Shown: piece by piece, positions 36,848 to 48,000 of the stretch | Numbering within the stretch: the stretch's first letter is position 1 | Layout of the letters: each line of letters starts with the position of its first letter | NCBI GenBank assembly: GCA_941918925.1 | Contig: OW799235.1 | Coordinates: 40,570,701 to 40,634,700, forward strand | DNA from: Phyto melanocephala | Taxonomy: Eukaryota; Arthropoda; Insecta; Diptera; Rhinophoridae | Direction of reading: 5' to 3' | DNA length: 64,000 nt | Notes under the pieces: generated by a model | The model's input: only the letters and a program-made list of their open reading frames with translations | What the model was told of the DNA's origin: nothing | Databases searched by the model: none | Made by a program: the position numbers and the translations under genes

Positions 36848-38202
36848 GAGATGATAATTATGGAACTGCAAGAGGTACTTAAAAATTTATTTATATATAA
36901 TGTTAAGGATTCAATACAATTTAAGGAAAGAATTAAAAACCAATGTATTATGAATGGGGAGAAATTAATTTCATTGGATGTAGTTTCATTATTTCCGAGT
37001 ATACCTGTTGCCTTAGCATTAGAGATAATAAAAGAAAAATGGAGTATTATTGAAGAATACACGATAATAAATAAGGATTTATTTAAACGTATTCTTAAGT
37101 TTTGTATTGTGGACAATAGATATTTTCAAAATAATGGAAAGATATTTATGCAACATGAAGGACTTCCTATGGGATCTCCTGCTTCACCAATTGTGGCAGA
37201 TATAGTTATGAAAAATTACTATATTCTTGCATTCAGAAGATGGATATGAAACCAAAATTAATGACTAAATATGTAGATGATCTTTTTTGTATTATGTCTG
37301 AAGAGTTTATTGATCAAATGTTAGACATTTTTAATGATTTTACTTCTTCAATTAAATTTACTATAGAAAAGGAATGTGATTTGAGACTACCCTATTTGGA
37401 TACATTAGTTATAAGAAAGGGAAATAAGTTGTTAATAGATTGGTACCAAAAACCCACTGCTTCAGGTAGAATTATAAACTATAATTCTAGCCACAATAGG
37501 CAAGTTAAAATTAATACGGCTAAAAATTTTGTAGGAAGGGTATTGAAAATTAGTGATAAAGTTTTTCATAGGAAAAATAAGGTGATTATTAAGGATATAC
37601 TTATTGACAATGATTTTCCTATTGGACTTATTAATCGATTTATAAATAATTTTAATGAAAGGAGGGAAAATAACTCAGGGAATATAGTTGAACCGAAAAT
37701 TTATAAATCGTTAACGTATGTGCCAGGGATGTCAGAAAGGTTGAAGAATTCGAAAGTTTTAGATAATAATAGATATGGGATGACTTATAGAATGAATAAT
37801 ACAATAGGTAGATTGTTTAGTAATACTAAGGACAAAATACAGAAATGGGATATGTCTAATATCGTATATAAAATACCTTGCGGAGGAAATGATGGGGAAA
37901 GTTGTGATAATATAGGAACGACAAAAAATAAACTTAGGACAAGAATTGCTGGACATAAATCTGACCAAAAGTATAGGAATATTTCTTCACAAAAGACAGC
38001 ATTATCTTCCCACTGTTCCACCTCTGATCACTTTCCGAACTTTGAAAATGTATCAGTTTTAAATATTGAAAATAATTATAAACGTAGATATATGTTAGAA
38101 ATGTTACAGATAATTAATGTACCAACTACACAGAGAATTAATTATAAGGCAGATACGGATAATGTTGCCCAGAGTTATAGACATTTAATACATAAGAAAT
38201 AA
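36848..38202 (+). pseudogene. Penelope-like element: RT + GIY-YIG endonuclease, 5' truncated
   Basis: A plus-strand frame from about 36848 shows RT motif A as ISLDVVSLFPSIP (36968-37006) and motif B as GLPMGSPASPIVADI (about 37157-37200). A frameshift near 37235 then leads to motif C, YVDDLF (YVDD at 37270-37281), thumb and linker. The C-terminal endonuclease domain reads IVYKIPC ... NIGTTKNKLRTRI, where a Tyr of the usual GIY-YIG signature is replaced by Asn, then AGHKSD and SSHCSTSDHFPNF. The N-terminal third of a Penelope protein is missing. The stop is at 38200-38202. Confidence 0.85.
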
Positions 38203-38403
38203 CACTTATACCTATTCATTTATGTTTATATAATTTCCTTGTTAAGTTTTTTATAAAGAAATTTAATTTTCAATTAATTTTTTAACACATTAAGATAATA
38301 CTTTATTTATCTAAATTTTTTATATTAGTTTTTAGTAATATTAATACACTTGTTTTGTTACAACAAAATATTTGTTATCAATACTTTTATACATATTTAA
38401 TTA

Positions 38404-40717
38404 CACAGTACAACATTTTTCAGTTAATTGATTGCCAACTCAATTCTGTGAACTGTATGTGAAATTAAACCCAAAAAGAAGAATTTCTGCATCATTCGTT
38501 TTGTCTTCTTACCTGCGATTTGAAGTTAGTATCGATTTGAAGTTAGTACTATCGTATAGGGGAATTTATCAAGTTTTAGGCCCTGTTGTTTGACATAGCT
38601 CGACAACCACTAGCCCAATTTAGTTGAAATAAATTTTAAAAAATTAAGAATTACAATTCCCTTAATCTGTTTATATATTGTTTTCCTATACAAGTAACAC
38701 TTTCGAAGTTAAAAATTAATGTATGAAGGGAAAAAATTATTTTTTGCCTAAAAATTTAAATTTTTTTTTTTAAATACATAAAAAATCCAAAATGGAAAAA
38801 AGTTTCAAGTCTAGTTATTTTTTCGCAAAGTCACATAACCTATGAGCAAAATGAGACAAAGATAATAAAAATCGATGCACGCGTTTCGCTTTTATTCGCA
38901 ATTGAGTAAATGTATGAATTTCAAAAATTTGCTCGAGATATGCACAACATTATTTGGAGAAAACATTGACACCTTTTTCATGATTCTGAGAATTAAAAAA
39001 AAGGAATAAACAAAAGGTTATTTGATTTTTATGATTGCGGTAATAAATGTACGTGGACAACTAAACGGAAAGTGGACCTTTTTATTATTTTGGTTTTTCC
39101 GGTGGCTACCTATATGATTTTTTTACAGAAATTGCACCCACATTTAAGGGTGGTCATTATTTTGAAAGTTTTGCACAGTTTGAACCGTACAAGTGCTGAA
39201 TCAGGTATATAGCCAGCCGCCCTTAAAATATGCGCCCATTTATAAGTACCTGGCAGTAAAATATTTAAAAATACGTAGTATTTATAGGTGTGCATTGATC
39301 GATTTTTGGCATTCAGCCAGTGCCGACGAACGCGAACAGTAAAAGTGATTTTTCTCTAGTTTTTTAAAAGTGAATAACAACAAAAAATAAAATATATCAA
39401 TATGGAAAACAACAAGTGCCCATATTTGGATGAATATTGTTACGTTTGTGGTCATATCGTCCGAAAAAGATCGAAAAAATTTGTTTACTGAGCAATTCAA
39501 AACCGCGTATTGTAATTATTTCGATGAAGCAGATTTAAGTGGTGCAAATTTTACGCCGAACACAGTGTGCAACAGTTGTTATACTACCCTTCTAAAATGG
39601 ATTCACGGAAAAAGTAGAAAGTTATCCTTTATGAAGCCAGTAATTTGGGTGGAAGACACAACTGGACATGATGAATCCAGGTGCTATGCATGCATAAATT
39701 TTCGTCCTGGATTAAACAGACAACAATTCAAAACAAAAATATACACTACTGCATTTACTGTCACACTTCCAGTGCAACGCCCTGCTGATACCGATGCACC
39801 TAAACCTCCGAGTGCGGATACTGTGTCCCTGCTAGCCGAAACCGTTTTCACCAATCCGACCAATTTGGATGATGCTGATTGGATACCCGATATTGAAAAT
39901 AGTGCACCACAACCGCTACCACAAATCGAAATGGATTACATTGTGGCCAAGCTGGGACTATCACAACACGACTCCGAATGGCTGACCTACGAAGAAAACA
40001 AGATCATCAGAACCACAAGCGTCAACTTCTACAAGGATGGATATTGCCAATAATTGAAAAAATGTTCTAAATTTTGTTTTTATGCATATTATAATTGCGT
40101 ATTAATTGCATATTATTTTATTTTCATTAAGTTTTTATAAATGAAGTTTTTTTTTTCATGATAATTTTTTAATTTTTATTTTAAGGGTGGTGGCTATAAC
40201 TGATTTTTAAAATTCATACATTTACTCAATTGCGAATAAAAGCGAAACGCGTGCATCGATTTTTATGATCTTTGTCTCATTTTGCTCATAGGTTATGTGA
40301 CTTTGCGAAAAAATAACTAGACTTGAAACTTTTTTCCATTTTGGATTTTTTATGTATTTAAAAAAAAAAATTTAAATTTTTAGGCAAAAAATAATTTTTT
40401 CCCTTCATACATTCATTTTTAACTTCGAAAGTGTTACTTGTATAGGAAAACAATATATGAACAGATTAAGGGAATTGTAATTCTTAATTTTTTAAAATTT
40501 ATTTCAACTAAATTGGGCTAGTGGTTGTCGAGCTATGTCAAACAACAGGGCCTAAAACGTGACAAATTCCCCTATACGATAGTACTAACTTCAAATCGAT
40601 ACTAACTTCAAATCGCAGGTAAGAAGACAAAACGAATGATGCAGAAATTCTTCTTTTTGGGTCTAATTTCACATACAGTTCACAGAATTGAGTTGGCAAA
40701 TCATGTGTTGTACTGTG
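38404..40717 (+). mobile_element. CACAG-ended DNA transposon, copy A (internally deleted)
   Basis: The termini are CACAGTACAACA ... TGTTGTACTGTG with inverted repeats of about 510-530 bp (38404-38935 and 40207-40717). A 3-bp target duplication TTA lies at 38401-38403 and 40718-40720. Between the TIRs lies a truncated gene (39402-40053). The CAC(A/T)G start and 3-bp duplication recall the CMC/EnSpm group, but the superfamily is not proven. The two TIRs differ in a small segment right after the terminus (ATTTTTCAGTTAATTGATTG on the left, ACATGATT on the right), which lets left and right ends be told apart. Confidence 0.85.
39402..40053 (+). pseudogene. zinc-binding N-terminus of transposase-like protein, deleted
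   Basis: The ATG at 39402 opens with CPYLDEYCYVCGHIV. A frameshift in an A run near 39470 passes to the frame beginning FTEQFKTAYCNYF. Then come CNSCYTTLLKWIHG, a PVIWVEDTTGH segment and RCYACINFRPG. These paired Cys positions form a putative zinc-binding module seen at the start of a widespread, mostly unnamed protein family of arthropods and cnidarians. The frame continues through 'DWIPDIEN' and 'LGLSQHDSEWLT', then jumps by deletion to the 3' end of the gene (TYEENKIIRTTS...), in the wrong frame. Copy B shows what is missing. Confidence 0.75.
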
Positions 40718-41144
40718 TTATTGTATCATACGTATGTAACATAGCATTATCTGTTAAAAATTTTTATATAATATTTGTAATATTCTGTACAAAACCAACA
40801 TATTTTTATGTTAAAGTATAGACAATAATTTATATAATTCTTATTAATACTTTAATAATTATGAATTTTTGTTATACAAATTTTTTTCTATTATTACACA
40901 TATTCTTATAATACTATTAACATTTTTTCAACAATTTTTGTTATAATAGTTTTTGTTAATATTTTTATATAAATTGTAATTTTTTGTTACACTACATTTT
41001 TGTAAAATTTTTTATATATGACAAAATGTTAAAAAAAAATTTTTATGTTATTTTCAATTTTGTTAATCAAACTATAAATTTATTTAAAAAATAACAAATA
41101 TCAAGACACAAATCCAACAAAAAACTAATATATAATAAAAACCG

Positions 41145-41200
41145 TTTATCCTGATGATGCTACACAAAGAAGTAGCGAAATATTGATCAAATAATATAAA
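41145..41200 (+). other. hammerhead-ribozyme-like hairpin at Penelope 3' end
   Basis: CTGATGA (41151-41157) is followed by a stem GCTAC...GTAGC (41159-41163 with 41172-41176) and then GAAA (41177-41180). This is the CUGAUGA-stem II-GAAA core of hammerhead ribozymes, known from Penelope-like elements. A possible stem III (ATATT 41180-41184 with AATAT 41193-41197) follows. One extra U before stem II and a weak stem I suggest a degenerate or inactive version. Confidence 0.5.
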
Positions 41201-41556
41201 ACAAAACAAAAAGAGACCTTAAGCTTAAAAAACTATTAAACATATATTTATATATTTAATTAATTTTTAGTTTGTGTTGCAGTCGACTCACTCGACCTGA
41301 CTATATCCTTTTTTTAGTTTTCTATACAATACACAAAAAGCGCTGCAGTCATAATTTACATCAACAATGTAGATTCAAAATTTTATTTTAAGTTTTTTCG
41401 TTTTGTGACACACATATGTTTTTCACATGTGTTAGTAGCAACTTTTAATGCATATAACTCGTAAAAAACTAAGCCAATTTTAATCAGATAAAGATTGTGC
41501 ATATCTGCAGGGAAATTCTTTTCAAATTGTATATTCTTAATTAATATAATGTGAGC

Positions 41557-42120
41557 ATTTATTTATTTTATTTATTTTAATTTGACTTTCCAATACAACA
41601 AGACTTATCTTATAATTTACAGTATCAGAATCAGACTAGTTAAGTAAGACATTGAATAATAAAGTACTTAAACTTAAAAAACTACATAATCAATATATAA
41701 CAATACTTAATCAAAACATAGTAAAGCCTGGAAGTATAAAAGCTCAAACAAATTTACAATTAATATTGACATTAAAAAGAGAAAAAAAAAATAATAATAA
41801 ATTGCGATAACAAATAACAAAAAGTTTACGAAAAATATGCAATGAGTAGCTTTCTAAACTTTATTGCGTTGCTAGTATTTTGCAAATTATTTGGAAGTTG
41901 ATTCCAGAGACGAATGCTTAATATAAAGTATTGACATTCGGAAGCATGGTCACGATGACGACATTGTATTAAACTTTTCCCCCTGCTAGATCTCGCAAAC
42001 TGTATACGTTCATAAAGATATTTCGGTTCCTTCGATATAATGATTTTATGAAGTAGAATTAAATTCGTAAACTGTAGGTAGTTTGTAAATGTCATACTAA
42101 ATAAACTGCGTAACACAAAA
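41557..42120 (-). pseudogene. LINE 3' fragment (ORF2 C-terminus and tail)
   Basis: The minus-strand frame at 42116-41826 reads LILLHKIIISKEP, SSRGKSLI and RLWNQLPNNLQNTSNAIKF. This matches the conserved C-terminal tail of CR1/Jockey-type ORF2 (RxWNxLP followed by FKxxL). It is followed on the minus strand by a 3' UTR ending in AAATAAAATAAATAAATG-type tail sequence near 41557-41575. The RT domain is absent, so the copy is 5'-truncated, as is typical of LINE insertion. Confidence 0.65.
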
Positions 42121-42895
42121 TCGACTTGCCTATTAATATATAAGGTATATATTATGTAAGGTATGTATTACTATAGATAATTATCCTTACAGACAATTTA
42201 AGTACAATTTTGTGCAAAATATTGTTATACAAAATAATTGATAATTTAAATACAAAACACAGTACAACACATGATTTGCCAACTCAATTCTGTTAACTGT
42301 ATGTGAAATTAGACCCAAAAAGAAGAATTTCTGCATCATTCGTTTTGTCTTCTTACCTGCGATTTGAAGTTAGTATCGATTTGAAGTTAGTACTATCGTA
42401 TAGGGGAATTTATCACGTTTTAGGCCCTGTTGTTTGACATAGCTCGACAACCACTAGCCCAATTTAGTTGAAATAAATTTTAAAAAATTAAGAATTACAA
42501 TTCCCCTCATCTGTTCATATATTGTTTTCCTATACAAGTAACACTTTCGAAGTTAAAAATGAATGTATGAAGGGAAAAAAATATTTTTTGCCTAAAAATT
42601 TAAATTTTTTTTTTTAAATACATAAAAAATCCAAAATGGAAAAAAGTTTCAAGTCTAGTTATTTTTTCGCAAAGTCACATAACCTATGAGCAAAATGAGA
42701 CAAAGATCATAAAAATCGATGCACGCGTTTCGCTTTTATTCGCAATTGAGTAAATGTATGAATTTCAAAAATCAGTTATAGCCACCACCCTTAAAATAAA
42801 AATATAAATTAAAAAATTATCATGAAAAAAAAACTTTATATATAAAAACTTAATGAAAATAAAATAATATGCAATTAATACGCAATTATTGACGC

Positions 42896-44446
42896 TTAAG
42901 TTGACGCTTGTGGTTCTGATGATCTTGTTTTCTTCGTAGGTTGTTCATATTCATGGTCTGAGTCTGTATCGTCATCCGAGATACACATACTATTCAAGGG
43001 CGTGTTTCTTTCACTGTGTCCACCAATTTCAATGTCTTCATCTTCGGTGCTTTCTTCAAACTGCATAATTGTGGAACTCCACCAACAAACCTCCGCAAGC
43101 AATGCATCCAATTTTTTGCTTTTGAACCGCTTTTCAAATGGCATGGTCACCTGGTGGAACCTCTCTCCTTGTTCGTCTGATTCCTGAGGTGATTGTGCCA
43201 AAAAAGTATCGAGGTGGTGGTGCAAGAAATGCAATTTCAGCGTCATGGATGCACCGATTTTTTCGAAATAAAACAGCAACCTGTCCACTCGTTGCTGTAT
43301 CTCTTCTCGCTGGACACGGTTCTTTCCTAGAACGCCTATTACTTCTTTCAATGCGTTCCATGCATGTTGGTGGTCGTGATGCTCTGAAAGCAAATGTGTG
43401 AAAGAATCACTTTTGATCAATTTCCGAATATCAGGTCCATTGAGAATACCTGTTTTAAATACATAAGAAAAACGAAAAAATTATTGGTAATGCGAATGTA
43501 TAGAAATTAACAAATTTAGATATGACAATATTGAAATACAGAGTACGATACGTACCGTTTTTAATTTTCTCATCACTGAGTTTCGGAAAGATGGATTTCA
43601 AACAGTCAAAGGCGCCGTTAACTTTTTTGACCACCACTTCAACGAATTTCCCAGCTATTCCCAGTTTCATGTGGAGCGGTGGCAACAAAATATCATCCAG
43701 GTCCTTTATCATAGGTTCATTGCGTAATTTTAATTGTTTGTTCAGCTCGGGAGTTCTTCCTTTCCAATCTTTACATTGATATTGATTTCCTTTGTATCGT
43801 GAATCCCAATTACAAAGGAAGCAGAAGTATTTTGGATATCCGCCCTTTTCTATAATCCCTTGTAGTATGTTGACCACCTTCAGATCGCAACAAATGTTCC
43901 ATTTGTGTTCATCGTATTTGATTTTCTTCAAAATTTCGCCCAATGCTTTATACGTTTCCTTCATAGTTGTGCTGAATCTCAATGGAATGCATGGTTTTTT
44001 ATTTTTTTTGTGCAGCAGCACAGCCTTCAAACTAGTAACTGAACCATCGATGAATAAACGCCAGTCGCCAGCGATATAATCCATTCCCAATTTTTTCACT
44101 AAACCTGGGATAACATGGCCGTACGTGAACGTATTTGCTTCGTCAACGGAATAAAATTTCTGAAAATCAGCTTGGCGTTGTTGGTATGATGTTGCGCTGA
44201 CATTTTGCTGTGTGAGTTTTCTTCTCTTCAAAAATGATGTCAGCCATTCGGAGTCGTGTTGTGATAGTCCCAGCTTGGCCACAAGGTAATCCATTTCGAT
44301 TTGTGGTAGCGGTTGTGGTGCACTATTTTCAATATCGGGTATCCAATCAGCATCATCCAAATTGGTCGGATTGGTGAAAACGGTTTCGGCTAGCAGGGAC
44401 ACAGTATCCGCACTCGGAGGTTTAGGTGCATCGGTATCGATACAGA
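42896..44446 (-). CDS. transposase-like protein, 5'-truncated, with one intron
   Basis: Exon 1 (about 44446-43556) and exon 2 (43449-42896) are joined across a 106-bp intron (43450-43555) with GTACGT donor and CAG acceptor. Splicing restores the frame as KNG|ILNGPDIRKLIK. The first 480 or so residues of the open product show DWIPDIEN, WRLFIDGS, ICCDLKVV, FCFLCNWDSR, PPLHMKLG, LHFLHHHLD and SDEQGERFHQ. I infer FIDGS, CDLK and the E of GERFHQ as candidate DDE residues. The acidic tail ends with basic KKTR. The zinc-binding N-terminus present in copy A is absent, and no ATG is available upstream because the frame meets a TGA in the inverted 3' segment. Confidence 0.8.
43450..43555 (-). other. 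intron of the transposase-like gene
   Basis: The donor G|GTACGT is at 43555 and the acceptor TTAAAACAG is at 43450, both on the minus strand. Exon lengths give 1 nt left over from exon 1 and a 554-nt exon 2, so the frame is kept exactly. Reading through instead gives a hydrophobic, unrelated tail, which supports the intron. Confidence 0.8.
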
Positions 44447-45189
44447 CTCAGACCATGAATATGAACAACCTACGAAGAAAACAAGATCATCAGAACCACA
44501 AGCGTCAACTTAAGCGTCAATAATTGCGTATTAATTGCATATTATTTTATTTTCATTAAGTTTTTATAAATAAAGTTTTTTTTTCATGATAATTTTTTTA
44601 ATTTATATTTTTATTTTAAGGGTGGTGGCTATAACTGATTTTTGAAATTCATACATTTACTCAATTGCGAATAAAAGCGAAACGCGTGCATCGATTTTTA
44701 TGATCTTTGTCTCATTTTGCTCATAGGTTATGTGACTTTGCGAAAAAATAACTAGACTTGAAACTTTTTTCCATTTTGGATTTTTTATGTATTTAAAAAA
44801 AAAAAATTTAAATTTTTAGGCAAAAAATAATTTTTTCCCTTCATACATTCATTTTTAACTTCGAAAGTGTTACTTGTATAGGAAAACAATATATGAACAG
44901 ATTAAGGGAATTGTAATTCTTAATTTTTTAAAATTTATTTCAACTAAATTGGGCTAGTGGTTGTCGAGCTATGTCAAACAACAGGGCCTAAAACGTGATA
45001 AATTCCCCTATACGATAGTACTAACTTCAAATCGATACTAACTTCAAATCGCAGGTAAGAAGACAAAACGAATGATGCAGAAATTCTTCTTTTTGGGTCT
45101 AATTTCACACACAGTTCACAGAATTGAGTTGGCAATCAATTAACTGAAAAATGTTGTACTGTGAAAGGAAGGAAGGAAGGAGATAAAGC

Positions 45190-45771
45190 CGGGTTTACAA
45201 TATTTGATCTTTATAGCCGCCATTTTGTTTAGAGGCCATCTTTTGTGTTTACTTTTTCATAGCTTACTGTATTTTAAAGGTTAATCCATTTGATTTAATA
45301 GCAATATTAAAGGGGTTAAAGGAGCTATATCTGATTTGACGCATATATACATATATTTATTGTCTGTCACTTTGTAGTGGCGGCCATCATGGGTTTTAGT
45401 TTTTATAGAGTATTATATTGCGCTGGTCAAGCTCTTTAAGCATGTTGGCTCTATTGATTATCTAGAAGCTGAAAAATTTGTTCTCTATAGCTTTACTGAT
45501 TAGTTACCGATCTGTCCAACATTTTTCGTGAATATTTTTAGAAACATATTATATCTACAAATAGTGAAATTCTAGTTTTTATGTTAATATATGGGGATAA
45601 ATAGAGGCAGTCGTGTTTTTTGGTTCATATCTCAGAAATATAGAAGAATTTTACCACATACAGGTCAGTGTAACATGTGGTTGCTTTTTAAAGTTAATTT
45701 CAACCAACACATAGACAGACGGACATTGCTCAATGGATTCCCCTATTTATAAACTTTCCGAAAATATATAC

Positions 45772-45833
<62 letters not shown>

Positions 45834-45860
45834 ATCGGAAATAAATATTGTACAAATTAT
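45190..45860 (-). repeat. family A repeat, long subfamily, truncated
   Basis: On the minus strand this is the start and middle of the long A type: the 'cgatcctatat' equivalent of the GACCCCATAAAG block, CCGTCTGTC and 'gaaattaact'. 'gcggccatc...' and 'agccgccattttg' phrases follow. Both termini are lost. An (AT)n tract interrupts it at 45779-45831. Confidence 0.55.
45779..45831. repeat. (AT)n microsatellite
   Basis: About 26 uninterrupted AT dinucleotides lie inside a family A fragment, expanding its native 'atatatac' sequence. Confidence 0.95.
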
Positions 45861-45989
45861 AAACGCAATAATAAAGCTTTATATAATATAATATAAAATT
45901 TATGGACAGGAAATCAAACTATCGTAAAGGACAGTGAGGAACACTGGAGACAACAGGAAATTAGAATCAATATCTCCAATAATTAGATT

Positions 45990-46560
45990 AAATTTTAATG
46001 ACACATTAAACTTTCATAGTCATTCTTCTCTTTAGAGTTGGAAGTTTGTTTAATGCTAGAGTTCTGAAGAGGAGGACTCAACAAAATAAAATAAATAAAA
46101 ATATAGATAACAGAACAAAGTATAAAATTGTTTTGTAATGAATAATGGATCAGGAAATTATTTAGCCATACACCTAATGAATCCAAGAGTGCTATGTTCT
46201 TATTTTATTTAAATTGATATATGTTGAATGAAATTTAGTTTTCTATTAAATAAATCTCTAAGATCTAGGAATGAATTATTTGAAAACACTTATGCAGTTT
46301 ACATTTTTTAGAAAAAAATTCATCCAATTAGAGTAAAAAATTGCGGTATTGATTACAACTGAGGACAATTTTCACATCATCAGCGAACATCAAAATGTTT
46401 GTGTATTAAAATATAACTGGAAGCTAATTCGTACAGAGTAAAAAGAACAGTGGGCTAAGATGGCTGCCATATGACACGCCGATTGGCGCTGCTTACTATG
46501 ATTCTACAATTTTTTCTTACAACTTTCCTTAATTAGAAAATACTTTCTGTCAGGTTTGTT
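45990..46560 (-). pseudogene. CR1-like LINE relic, RT region
   Basis: The minus strand near 46500-46370 reads a decayed form of the RT block (a GVP.GSHL.PLF segment, then ILMFADDVKIVLS). It corresponds to GVPQGSHLGPLLF and VIMYADDVKIFLS of the LINE at 2160-6360. Further on (46200-46060) the tail ALLDSLGVW.NNF parallels VLGFIKRWAKEF of that LINE. Many stops and shifts make it an old member of the same lineage. Confidence 0.6.
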
Positions 46561-48000
46561 AAAAGTGTTTAGGGCTAGTTAAAAAGGAATCATTCATTCA
46601 TTTTTATTGTTAAAAAAACGAAAATTTAATACTTCGTTCCTTAAAATGTTGTAGACAGCCGGCATTCGGGCAGGAGCAAGGAATTTTAATTCTCGTGAAT
46701 TTTAATCGCCTGCTTCATTATATTCTTCTGTCGGGCTTTGATAAGTGACATCGGTTTAGCTAAATTAATAATTTAAATAAAAATTATTCGGCTAGTGACA
46801 GACTTCAGACTTTGTTCTGCGACTTTTGATTTTTGGCTTGGAGTTTATTTGTAATTTCTTAGCATACTATATTTGCTTCAATCGCTGATTAATTTCATAT
46901 GCCTAATAACAAAAACAAGTGTTTAGATAATCCTGAGCTGTTACGAAAGATGACTATACATAAACCAATAGATTAGATTATAGAGCGGAACAATTGCCAC
47001 GCGCGTGTCATGTATTGTTGCATGAACTAACCACCAGGTGCAGTGTTTGAGCATCAAAAACATACCGTCAGCATATGGTGCCGGTGCTTGATGTTAATCG
47101 ACTCACATTCTGTCATTTTGTTCAGTCTCACAACATTTATGTGCATAACTTAAATGGAAACTAAAGTGTTGTTCGAGATTTTACTACTTCATTCATTAAG
47201 TTTATCTGACATATTATTTATAAGATGGTATAGATTGACATCTACTAAATTGATTATTTTTTAATATTTATTTAATTGTTGTGCTTTTACTGGTTTATAT
47301 GCATTTGATTGGTGCTCATCATTATCATTAGTAAACCTTTATCTATAAGCATCAGTGAAATGCATATAAATCAGCTTAAACCCAACAACCAAATAAATAT
47401 TATAGAAACATTACGAAAGTATATCCCGAATAATTTTATAAATTACATAGTTTGTAGTAGAGTAAAAAAATGTCTTAAACTAAAATATCATGCATTCATG
47501 TATTGATGAAAGGGTTAATTTGGCGAATTAGATAAACCACTTGCCTATGATCCTAAAACATACTTGACAACACTGCTAGCAAATAATATTGCGCTACTTC
47601 AAGTGGTATTGTATGTTTTTCATGAAATTTTAATAACTGCAATAACAAAAGCAACACTACAACTGCAAACCATTATTAACGGCATGCACCTCAATATTAC
47701 TGGCATCTTCTCTGCAGGCACGTTTTAGACTTTTGTGTTTATGTGTTATCACTGTAGGACTATATACTTGGTTTCTGTAGTTCAGTTGATACGACAATAA
47801 ATATTGAGCGTGTTCCCGCATTTTACATTAAAAATTCTGAAAAGCTTTTCCGTATTAAAAAATTGGTTAAGTGAACGCGCAAATCAGCTCTGATATATTC
47901 CATGTGTAGACTAAAAATATTATCGAACAATCAACTGTATGAAAAGTAATGAAATTTCAAAAGGCAATATTAATCTAAGTTAACAAAAATGAAAAATAAA
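46561..48000. other. gene-free stretch
   Basis: I recognise no protein domain, RNA gene or repeat boundary. Only short chance frames occur. The stretch around 46960-47110 is less AT-rich, but I cannot assign it. Confidence 0.45.

Larger units (their letters stand above)
36848..41235 (+). mobile_element. Penelope-like retroelement split by a DNA transposon
   Basis: The coding part ends at 38202. A very AT-rich 3' UTR (38203-38403) stops at a TTA where the CACAG-ended transposon begins. After that transposon (ends 40717) the TTA is repeated, and similar AT-rich sequence continues to a hairpin at 41151-41180 and a CAAAACAAAACAAAAAG end near 41215. I infer that both flanks are one Penelope 3' UTR of about 700 bp. 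The inference rests on the TTA target duplication and on the hairpin, which resembles those found near Penelope 3' ends. Confidence 0.55.
42258..45163 (-). mobile_element. CACAG-ended DNA transposon, copy B (rearranged)
   Basis: It has the same termini as copy A, with AAA at both flanks (42255-42257, 45164-45166) as the 3-bp duplication. The gene points left, the left TIR is of the 3' type and the outermost right TIR is of the 5' type. Inside the right TIR, however, the sequence (about 44449-44640) is an inverted copy of the element's own 3' region, namely the last ~24 codons, the stop and the 3' UTR. It replaces the 5' UTR and the zinc-finger N-terminus. The junction lies at a 'gtatcgatac' palindrome near 44445. 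Confidence 0.85.

Noticed and set aside
36649..37116. 155-codon minus-strand frame with hydrophobic stretches, possible membrane protein
   Set aside because: It overlaps antisense the Penelope RT domain and crosses its boundary. The hydrophobicity comes from reading A-rich coding sequence in reverse.
38404..40717. TIR element considered as piggyBac or hAT
   Set aside because: The target duplication is 3 bp (TTA and AAA), not TTAA or 8 bp, and the protein motifs do not match either group.
43792..44079. 95-codon plus-strand frame and neighbours at 43002-43779
   Set aside because: They are antisense shadows of the transposase-like gene, whose conserved motifs and intron lie on the minus strand.
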